Below the pieces are notes generated by a model, which saw only the letters and a program-made list of their open reading frames with translations, had not been told where the DNA came from and did no database searches. This document shows positions 7,582 through 14,111 of a stretch of 43,209 bases of DNA, piece by piece. The stretch is from Pectobacterium betavasculorum (lineage in GTDB: Bacteria; Pseudomonadota; Gammaproteobacteria; Enterobacterales; Enterobacteriaceae): contig NZ_JQHM01000019.1 of the NCBI RefSeq assembly GCF_000749845.1, positions 1-43,209 on the forward strand. Reading direction: 5' to 3'. A program made the translations under genes and the position numbers. Each line of letters begins with the position of its first letter. Position 1 is the first letter of the stretch.

Positions 7582-8361
7582 TTGTCTGGCATATGTAGAG
7601 GAAGCAATCTCATATATGCTCCGTATAATAATATAGGGGGAGGTGTGTCTGAGGTTAATGGGAAAATTCGTTTGATAAATAATGATTATGTGGATAAGGT
7701 TATTTTGATTTATGATAATAATATCTATTTTCATAAATCAGCTTCTTCGTTTTTACATAACCGATGTGGTTCTGAATTCATTGTTAATGCAGTCAGCGAT
7801 GAGAAGGATTTGTTTTATCAGATTGCGATAAACGAAAATATTGATACCATTTTTATTGCGTACCATCCTGTCTGGATGAATACACTCCATAGTATCTATA
7901 AATTAAAAAAATTCTATCCGGAAATCCGGACCGTCGTACTATTGGATGATCCTCATTTTCCATCAGTAGTTTTGATGCGTTGTTTTGAGATCGGTATTAT
8001 CCTATCGAAAAAAGATGATCTGGAATGTTTGAACTCTGTGCTTGATTTAATGCCATGCGACTACTATTTAAGTCCATCATTTTTAATGAATGCAAATGAT
8101 AAGAACATGGATAGAATTATCAGAATTGAAAAGATGAAGCGGTTTTTGACGCCAATGGAACGTTTTATTCTAGCAGAGATTTTTGGCGAGAAGAGCACAT
8201 CGATTATTGCACAGGAAAGAGGGTGTAGCGTCAAGACTATTTATCAGCATAAAAAAAATGCATTGGTAAAAATGGGATTTAAGAGTTTAGTTGAAATTAT
8301 TTATCTAAGAAAAGGTAATGTTTTTCCTAATGAAACAAGGAATCAAATTCACGTTCATTAA
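7582..8361 (+). CDS. LuxR-family regulator with a degenerate receiver domain
   Basis: A DNA-binding regulator of the RcsB/BglJ type, probably controlling the fimbrial genes just downstream. The N-terminal part has a receiver-like layout (VILIYDNNIYF ... IDTIFIAYHP ... TVVLLDDPHFP). The phosphorylatable aspartate is replaced (IAYHP where RcsB has a D) and the acidic pocket is incomplete, so it is likely a pseudo-receiver. The C-terminus is a clear LuxR helix-turn-helix: LTPMERFILAEIFG, STSIIAQERGCSVKTIYQHK, KNALVKMGFKS. The start is uncertain. The frame opens after a TAG at 7561 and has no ATG before 7876, leaving TTG 7582, GTG 7645 (directly behind GGGGGAGG, too close for a normal ribosome site) and TTG 7672. 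The coding region is very AT-rich, unlike its neighbours outside the island. Confidence 0.75.
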   Translation: MSGICRGSNLIYAPYNNIGGGVSEVNGKIRLINNDYVDKVILIYDNNIYFHKSASSFLHNRCGSEFIVNAVSDEKDLFYQIAINENIDTIFIAYHPVWMNTLHSIYKLKKFYPEIRTVVLLDDPHFPSVVLMRCFEIGIILSKKDDLECLNSVLDLMPCDYYLSPSFLMNANDKNMDRIIRIEKMKRFLTPMERFILAEIFGEKSTSIIAQERGCSVKTIYQHKKNALVKMGFKSLVEIIYLRKGNVFPNETRNQIHVH

Positions 8362-8425
8362 TTCGTATTGTTTCTTCAATTCATAAGATGAATTATCAAT
8401 CCTATATTTTTGTATGGCGTAGCTT

Positions 8426-8504
8426 GTACAAAAAATGTACTGAGCGTGCTTCGGTTTTTATTGGGCGCGTTATGTACTGTTCGCGATGTGTGTCCCACAC
8501 ACGT
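8426..8504. promoter_or_regulatory. Dyads and direct repeat upstream of the major pilin
   Basis: GTACA (8426-8430) and TGTAC (8436-8440) form a perfect dyad around five A. ATGTACTG recurs at 8435-8442 and 8471-8478, 36 bp apart. GTGTGT-CCC-ACACAC (8488-8502) can form a hairpin in the leader, 26 nt before the pilin start. These are plausible sites for the adjacent LuxR-type regulator or for leader control; no binding is shown. Confidence 0.45.
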
Positions 8505-8528
8505 ATTTTAATTAAGGAGATAAGGTAA

Positions 8529-9056
8529 ATGAAACATATTTCTTCAGCTATTGGTTTGGTTTTAGCATTATCAAGCGGTGTGGCTTTTTCTGCTGATCAA
8601 GGACATGGTACAGTTACATTTAAAGGTACAATTATTGATTCACCTTGCTCTATTACCCCTGAAAGTACCGATCAGACGGTTAATATGGGACAAATATCAA
8701 ATAAAGCACTGGAAAATGGAGGTAAATCTACGCCTCGTACTTTCTATATTAAATTAGAAAACTGCGATGTCACTGCTTTACAGGATAAAACGGTCACGAC
8801 GACGTTTAGCGGTACTGCGTCTCAGGCCCAACCGGACAATCTCACTCTGGTAGGTACGGCTCAAGGTGCCGCCATTGCGTTAACCAATGGCGACGGCACC
8901 GGCATTAAGCTGGGAAGCCCTTCTCTGCCATCTTCTGTGGTAAATGGTAACAATACGCTGACTTTTGCTGCGTTCTTGCAAGGTAATGCTGGCGCCGCTT
9001 CCGTTGTTCCTGGTGAGTTTACATCGGTCGCGAACTTCACGCTCGCTTATCAGTAA
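8529..9056 (+). CDS. Major fimbrial subunit, type 1 pilin family
   Basis: A 175-aa FimA/MrpA-like pilin exported by Sec and polymerised through donor-strand exchange on the outer-membrane usher. A signal peptide covers residues 1-21 (IGLVLALSSGVAFSA, cleavage before DQGHG). The mature domain has the family hallmarks: GTVTFKGTIIDSPCSI with the first cysteine, the second cysteine in KLENCDV, and a C-terminal beta-zipper pattern ending VANFTLAYQ with the conserved penultimate tyrosine. AGGAG lies nine bases before the ATG. It is the first gene of the fimbrial cluster. A stable hairpin follows the stop, a layout often used to make more pilin than usher. Confidence 0.9.
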   Translation: MKHISSAIGLVLALSSGVAFSADQGHGTVTFKGTIIDSPCSITPESTDQTVNMGQISNKALENGGKSTPRTFYIKLENCDVTALQDKTVTTTFSGTASQAQPDNLTLVGTAQGAAIALTNGDGTGIKLGSPSLPSSVVNGNNTLTFAAFLQGNAGAASVVPGEFTSVANFTLAYQ

Positions 9057-9077
9057 GCCTAACTCGTGGTGTAGAGG

Positions 9078-9098
9078 CAGGCGCGAATCTCGCGCCTG
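9078..9098 (+). terminator. Strong hairpin after the pilin gene
   Basis: CAGGCGCGA pairs perfectly with TCGCGCCTG around a 3-base loop, 21 bp after the pilin stop. Only a weak T-run follows (ATTTACC), so it is better viewed as a partial terminator or mRNA 3'-end stabiliser inside the operon. Confidence 0.6.
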
Positions 9099-9139
9099 AT
9101 TTACCAGGTGTTGCCGTGCTGAAAAAGAGAGGGAGCGCT

Positions 9140-9298
9140 ATGTCGTATATTCAATATTCTACTTTTATGCTTTGCCGACGAATTCAAACTTCCACGAACA
9201 ATGGCGAAAAAAATATTGACGCGCCGCCTGTACGGATAGGGCAAATAATAGGTTTTGTTTGTCCGTTGATGGCGTTATTTAAATGGGGTGGGTGCTAA
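9140..9298 (+). CDS. Small ORF (52 aa) coupled to the fimbrial usher
   Basis: An ATG at 9140 follows a convincing GAGGGAG ribosome site and opens 52 codons. They begin MSYIQYSTFMLCRRIQTS and end with a hydrophobic stretch (IGQIIGFVCPLMALFKW). The stop TAA shares its last base with the usher ATG (TAATG), an arrangement typical of translational coupling. I do not recognise the product, and it has no signal peptide or pilin features. It may be a genuine small protein or a leader peptide whose translation delivers ribosomes to the usher start. A chance ORF is possible at this length. Confidence 0.4.
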   Translation: MSYIQYSTFMLCRRIQTSTNNGEKNIDAPPVRIGQIIGFVCPLMALFKWGGC

Positions 9299-11844
9299 TG
9301 AAAGGATGCCAGAGTTTCATAATAAGCCCGCTATCCGTATTCGTGGCGCTGTCCATATTTGTTCATACGTCGTCTTTTGCAGCAGAGAATATTGAATTTA
9401 ATACTGATGTGCTTGATGTTCAGGATCGAGAGAAGATTGACCTGAGTGAATTTTCCAGAACGGGCTACCTTATGCCCGGTCAGTACCAGATGATCGTTCG
9501 CGTCAATAAAAATGAGCTGTCTGAACAGAATATCGAATTTCTTCCACCGGAAGGGGATCCCAAAGGGAGTGTTCCCTGCCTGACGCCGGAATTAGTTAAA
9601 CAGTTCGGCCTTACCGCCACCGCAATGCGCAATATAACATGGTGGAATGGCGGGAAGTGTCTGAATACAAGCTCGATTAATGGTATGGACGCACAGGGTG
9701 ATTTGGCAACGGGATCGCTCTACGTCAACATACCGCAAGTGAATCTGGAGTATGTTGCGGATAACTGGGATCCGCCCTCGCGCTGGGATCATGGGATCGC
9801 GGGACTGTTGTTTGATTATAATCTCAATGCGCAAAGTACGTTCCCATCAAAAGGGAAAAATACCCAGACGTTAAGCGGAAACGGGTCTTCTGGTTTTAAC
9901 GTGGAAGCCTGGCGTTTTCGCGCCGACTGGCAGGGTAGCTATGACCATACCACGGGAGAACCCAATAGCACTTATAATGACTGGGATGTTAGCCGTTATT
10001 ATGTATATCGGGCAATCGCGGCGCTTCGCGCTAAACTGACGCTTGGCGAAAACTATCTTACGTCTAGCATCTTCGATAGCTTTCGCTATCTGGGGGCGAC
10101 GCTGGTTTCCGACGATAATATGCTGCCTCCGAATCTGCGCGGCTATGCGCCTGAAATTTCAGGCGTGGCCAATACTAACGCCAAAGTGACGGTCAGGCAG
10201 CAGGGGCGGGTGTTATATGAAACGACGGTATCGTCGGGGCCTTTTCTCATCCAGGATCTGAACTCCGCCACATCCGGCACGCTGGATGTGACGGTACAAG
10301 AACAAGATGGAACGACGCGCACCTTTCAGGTCAGTACGGCGAATGTGCCTTACCTGACTCGACCGGGGCTGGTTCGTTATAAAATGGCGCTGGGCAAGCC
10401 GTCAGACTATAAGCGTAACCATCAGGGACCTGGATTTGCTACCGGGGAGTTTTCCTGGGGTATCAACAACGGCTGGTCCCTCTATGGTGGCACTATTCTG
10501 GGGGGCGATGATTATAATGCGCTCTCCGCAGGGGTTGGTCGAGATTTGCTGGCGTTTGGCGCAATTTCAGTCGATATAACGCAGTCTCGTGCCAATCTGG
10601 CTGAGAACAAAAATGTGAGCGGCGGTTCCTATCGTTTCAGTTATTCAAAACGCTTTGATGAATATAACAGCCAGGTCACGTTCGCCGGATATCGTTTCTC
10701 TGAAAAAAACTTTTTGAGTATGTCCCAGTATATCGACATACGATATCGTGGTTTTAATATTAATAATAATAAAGATCTGTATACGGTAACGTTTAACAAA
10801 CAATTTTTGGACTATAGAATGAGCATGTATGCGAACTATAGCCATCAGACTTATTGGAATCATGTTTCTAACGATGCCTATAACCTATCGCTTTCACGTT
10901 ATTTAGATATCGGCGGTTTGAAAAATATCAGCATGAATGTTACCGGATATCGAAATACCTACAATAACATGCACGATGACGGTGTATTTTTAAGCCTGTC
11001 CATTCCATGGGGTAATACCGGAAGCCTATCTTATGATGGGCAATATAATCGTAATAACAATTCTAACATGGTGGGTTATTACGATCGCGTCGATGATAAT
11101 AATAGCTACAACGTCAAAGCCGGTATAGGTCAGAATGGACGTTCGGCGGCGAGCGGGTATTACACACACGACGGTGATTTGGCTCAGATTACGGCAAATG
11201 TCGGTTATCGGGATGCAGAATACACGTCGGTCGCGCTTGGCTTGCAAGGCGGGATGACGGCCACGGCGGAAGGGGCAGCATTGCACCGTACCAATGTTAT
11301 GGGCGGAACGCGAATGATGGTGGATACCGACGGCGTTGGCGGTGTCCCCATCCGAGGTTACGGTGGCGTTAACCACACTAATCGGTTTGGGAAAGCCGTA
11401 ATCAGCGATGTGAATAGCTATTACCGCAATAGCTTAACGGTTGATGTCGACGAATTGGAAGATAACATCGATGCTACGCGTTCCGTCGTACAAGGTACGT
11501 TGACGGAAGGGGCAGTGGGCTATCGCCGTTTCGGCATCGTGTCCGGTGAGAAAGCAATGGCCATAATTAAATTAAAAGATGGGAGCGCGCCGCCGTTTGG
11601 CGCCACGGTCGCCAACCAAAAGCAATACCAGACGGGGATTGTTAATGATAACGGCAACGTATGGTTAACGGGCATCAGCGCCGGAGAATCAATGTATGTC
11701 CGCTGGGGGGGAGAGGTTCAGTGTACGATTCATGTTCCCAACCCGTTGCCGCCGCTGACCAGCAGCTTACTCCTGCCCTGCCAGACGGTGGTTAAAAATA
11801 AAGACACCGCTCAGGATGGCGAGCTGTCGCATGACGATCTCTGA
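9298..11844 (+). CDS. Fimbrial outer-membrane usher protein
   Basis: An 848-aa PapC/FimD-family usher, the 24-stranded outer-membrane pore that accepts chaperone-subunit complexes and assembles the fimbria. I chose the ATG at 9298 because GGGTGG precedes it by seven bases; an in-frame ATG at 9283 has no ribosome site. In order: a signal peptide to about residue 29 (SSFA-AENIEFN), the N-terminal periplasmic domain (FNTDVLDVQD, DLSEFSR, LMPGQYQMIVRVN), the barrel, a middle (plug) domain around YAPEISGVANTNAKVTVRQQ, and C-terminal domains with GGVPIRGYGGVNHTNRFGKA and FGATVANQKQYQTGIVNDNG. The paired C-terminal cysteines (VQCTIH and LLPCQ) are present. Full length for the family. Confidence 0.93.
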   Translation: MKGCQSFIISPLSVFVALSIFVHTSSFAAENIEFNTDVLDVQDREKIDLSEFSRTGYLMPGQYQMIVRVNKNELSEQNIEFLPPEGDPKGSVPCLTPELVKQFGLTATAMRNITWWNGGKCLNTSSINGMDAQGDLATGSLYVNIPQVNLEYVADNWDPPSRWDHGIAGLLFDYNLNAQSTFPSKGKNTQTLSGNGSSGFNVEAWRFRADWQGSYDHTTGEPNSTYNDWDVSRYYVYRAIAALRAKLTLGENYLTSSIFDSFRYLGATLVSDDNMLPPNLRGYAPEISGVANTNAKVTVRQQGRVLYETTVSSGPFLIQDLNSATSGTLDVTVQEQDGTTRTFQVSTANVPYLTRPGLVRYKMALGKPSDYKRNHQGPGFATGEFSWGINNGWSLYGGTILGGDDYNALSAGVGRDLLAFGAISVDITQSRANLAENKNVSGGSYRFSYSKRFDEYNSQVTFAGYRFSEKNFLSMSQYIDIRYRGFNINNNKDLYTVTFNKQFLDYRMSMYANYSHQTYWNHVSNDAYNLSLSRYLDIGGLKNISMNVTGYRNTYNNMHDDGVFLSLSIPWGNTGSLSYDGQYNRNNNSNMVGYYDRVDDNNSYNVKAGIGQNGRSAASGYYTHDGDLAQITANVGYRDAEYTSVALGLQGGMTATAEGAALHRTNVMGGTRMMVDTDGVGGVPIRGYGGVNHTNRFGKAVISDVNSYYRNSLTVDVDELEDNIDATRSVVQGTLTEGAVGYRRFGIVSGEKAMAIIKLKDGSAPPFGATVANQKQYQTGIVNDNGNVWLTGISAGESMYVRWGGEVQCTIHVPNPLPPLTSSLLLPCQTVVKNKDTAQDGELSHDDL

Positions 11845-11972
11845 ATACAGGGCGGCGTATATGGTACGCAATAGATGTTTCCGCCTGGAGAGAAAGTTAA
11901 TTAACTACGGCCTCTTCTTAATATCAATGCCATGCATTAATGGGCAGTAATAACGTAACGGTAAGGAATATA

Positions 11973-12719
11973 ATGAACGCCATAAAGATATTCTCTATTT
12001 TAACAATAAGTGCATTTATGCCTGCGCAGCAGGCGAATGCGGCTATAGCGCTCGACCGCACGCGTATTATTTTTGATGGTGACAACAAATCCATAAGCGT
12101 AAGTATTAGCAATCAGAATAATGAACTGCCCTATTTAGCTCAGGGCTGGATAGAGGATGAGCGTGGGAAAAAAATTGAATCGCCTCTGGTTGTATTACCT
12201 CCGCTGCAACGTGTCGAGCCGGGAGCAAAAAGTCTGGTAAAGATTCAGGGCATGCCCGCAGTTAATGCATTACCACAGGATAGGGAAACCCTTTTCTATT
12301 TTAACTTACGAGAAATACCCCCTAAGGTTGGAAAAATTAACACGTTGCAAATTGCATTACAAACGCGTGTAAAACTATTCTATCGGCCTAAGCCTATTCA
12401 GGCCAATCAACAGGATTATGCCGATCCGTGGCAAAAAAAACTGACTCTGACAAGAGAAGGGGATAAGTATCGTATTCATAATCCCACTCCGTATTATGTA
12501 ACTCTGTCAGCGGTAATGCCGTCAGTGAACGGGAAGCGTATTGACGATTTTAATCCCATAATGGTGGCGCCGAAAGGGTCGGACATCCTGAACGTCAAAG
12601 CCGCATTGTTAGGCAGCAGCCCCGTCATCAGCTATATCAACGATTTTGGCGGTCGTCCGCAGTTAATTTTTAACTGCAATGGAACCCATTGCTCGGTGAA
12701 AGAAAACAAACCTGGCTGA
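11973..12719 (+). CDS. Periplasmic fimbrial chaperone, PapD family
   Basis: A 248-aa PapD-like chaperone that holds pilins in the periplasm by donor-strand complementation. The ATG at 11973 has AAGGA five bases upstream and starts a signal peptide (MNAIKIFSILTISAF, cleavage after QANA); the longer frame from 11940 has neither. Family motifs follow: ALDRTRIIFDG with the subunit-anchoring arginine, YLAQGWIEDE, PPLQRVEPGAKSLVKI, the signature FYFNLREIPPK, and LQIALQTRVKLFYRP with the anchoring lysine. It lies 128 bp after the usher. A hairpin (12728-12746) follows the stop before the adhesin gene. Confidence 0.93.
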   Translation: MNAIKIFSILTISAFMPAQQANAAIALDRTRIIFDGDNKSISVSISNQNNELPYLAQGWIEDERGKKIESPLVVLPPLQRVEPGAKSLVKIQGMPAVNALPQDRETLFYFNLREIPPKVGKINTLQIALQTRVKLFYRPKPIQANQQDYADPWQKKLTLTREGDKYRIHNPTPYYVTLSAVMPSVNGKRIDDFNPIMVAPKGSDILNVKAALLGSSPVISYINDFGGRPQLIFNCNGTHCSVKENKPG

Positions 12720-12727
12720 TGAAGTGG

Positions 12728-12746
12728 AAAGCGTTTGCTGCGCTTT
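12728..12746 (+). terminator. Weak hairpin between chaperone and adhesin
   Basis: AAAGCG (12728-12733) pairs with CGCTTT (12741-12746) and is followed by ATTTTC. The stem is short. It may lower expression of the tip adhesin relative to the genes before it. Confidence 0.25.
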
Positions 12747-12812
12747 ATTTTCATGGCAAGGTGCGCGACTATCGCGAAGCGCATATCATTTCTGACTAAG
12801 GGGCGCGGAAAC

Positions 12813-13784
12813 ATGTTGTTAAATCGTGTTGGGAAATTTTTTAATCCTGCGATGATCATCCCGGTGATTTTTATTATCACCTGTTTCGATGCATCAGCAT
12901 ATACATGTAGAAATAAGCAAACTGGGAAAACATTGGGGGGCGGGAGTTCTTCTGTTTCAATACCGCTGAGCAGGACATTAACCTCAGGTGAGCAAGTGGT
13001 TATCGATATTGGAAAATACTACGAGTGTAAGAATGATACGCCAGCAGTCTATAGCGACTATATGTTTACTCAAAGTAATTCATCAACGACGGTTTTGTCT
13101 TCTGCTTTTGATACGGGAGCCTATATTAAAGGAGGGAAATATGCTTTTCCTCTGCCTGAAGTCAATGTCTTTACTTTGCCAAAGGGGGGAGATTCCGCAT
13201 ACCACAATGTTCCCATCAGCATTTTCTATGAAATGAAAGATAGTCCTGGGGAACTGGTTAAAATAACCAAGGGGCAGACGATCGCCACATTAATGTTGCA
13301 TAAATATGCAACGACTACTGGAGGCCCTCAGGATCGGCGGTATTTTACCTGGAATATTATTGCGGATAATGACTCAATTTTTACATCGGGAACCTGTGAA
13401 ATAAATGGGGGTAGGAACATTGATATTGATTTTGGTCAGATCGCTAAACAGGAGCTGAGTGAATCCGGTATTTCCAGCACTAACCGACGTCGCGTTGACG
13501 TGCCTTATAAATGTAAAAATCCGGTAAATATGCCGATAAGCATCACCCTATCCGCTGATATTGCAGCATTTTCAATTGATTCAATCAAAACATCCAATGA
13601 AAACCTCGGCGTTCAAATGTATTATGGTGAGAATTTAATTTCTCCTGGAAAATCCGTCCATCTTGAACTCCAGAATGGAATCGGCAATAGCTTGTTTGAT
13701 TTTGTATTGGTGAAAAACAGAAGTGGCACCGTCAGCTCCGGGCCATTTAGCGGCAGTGCCGTTCTGGTGATGAGCGCCGATTAA
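12813..13784 (+). CDS. FimH-like two-domain fimbrial tip adhesin
   Basis: A predicted fimbrial tip protein of 323 aa. The ATG at 12813 gives a clean signal peptide (MIIPVIFIITCFDASA, cleavage before YTCRNK). The N-terminal half (to about residue 190) is a lectin-like beta domain with an early cysteine pair (YTCRN, YYECKND). The C-terminal half is a pilin domain starting SGTCEINGGRNIDIDFGQI, with its second cysteine in VPYKCKNP and a final beta strand FSGSAVLVMSAD. This domain order is that of FimH-type adhesins. The receptor cannot be read from the sequence. It is the last fimbrial gene. No separate minor pilin genes exist, so the pilus is built from one shaft protein plus this tip. Confidence 0.82.
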   Translation: MLLNRVGKFFNPAMIIPVIFIITCFDASAYTCRNKQTGKTLGGGSSSVSIPLSRTLTSGEQVVIDIGKYYECKNDTPAVYSDYMFTQSNSSTTVLSSAFDTGAYIKGGKYAFPLPEVNVFTLPKGGDSAYHNVPISIFYEMKDSPGELVKITKGQTIATLMLHKYATTTGGPQDRRYFTWNIIADNDSIFTSGTCEINGGRNIDIDFGQIAKQELSESGISSTNRRRVDVPYKCKNPVNMPISITLSADIAAFSIDSIKTSNENLGVQMYYGENLISPGKSVHLELQNGIGNSLFDFVLVKNRSGTVSSGPFSGSAVLVMSAD

Positions 13785-13858
13785 TAGGCGCGCTATGGAT
13801 CGGCGCTGATCTTCTCCCTCCATGACGTATTTCTCTTACATTATATTTGTGAAGAAAA

Positions 13859-13884
13859 GCCAGCGGTCTGGCCGTACCGCTGGC
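13859..13884 (-). terminator. Hairpin, probable original bcs operon terminator
   Basis: GCCAGCGGT (13859-13867) pairs perfectly with ACCGCTGGC (13876-13884). On the minus strand the stem is followed by TTTTCTTC, which suits termination of transcription from bcsC; on the plus strand no T-run follows. It now lies about 230 bp beyond the bcsC stop because an IS903-type derivative occupies the space between. Confidence 0.6.
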
Positions 13885-13916
13885 AATGCCTTACTTCTCT
13901 GTTTGCGATAGCGGCC

Positions 13917-14071
13917 AGCTTTGTTGAATAAATCAGAGTCAACTGACAGGGTGGCTCCCACCCCAACTGGTGATTTTGAGTTTTTGCTTTGCTATGGGGA
14001 ACCCGATGCTGAAACGACTGTAGCGAGCAGATCTGTCAATCTCCTGAAAGTTCGATTTATTCAACAAAGCC
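13917..14071 (-). mobile_element. IS903-type deletion derivative (MITE-like), 155 bp
   Basis: Both terminal repeats are present: GCTTTGTTGAATAAATC (13918-13934) and GATTTATTCAACAAAGCC (14054-14071), 17 of 18 bases matching. Between them, on the minus strand, is the very start of an IS903-type transposase (AKQKLKITSW), with the ATG changed to ATA and the rest deleted. The first ~55 nt from the right end match the fragment at 7091-7145. No 9-bp target duplication is visible at its borders (ATAGCGGCC versus TTCCCGCTG). Confidence 0.75.
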
Positions 14072-14111
14072 TTCCCGCTGTTATGGAAACCCAATGAACC
14101 TTGAGGGACGG

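Noticed and set aside
7468-7734. 88-codon minus-strand ORF overlapping the LuxR-type gene
   Set aside because: Ile/Asn-rich composition caused by AT-rich DNA; no ribosome site, and it overlaps a gene with a clear helix-turn-helix domain.
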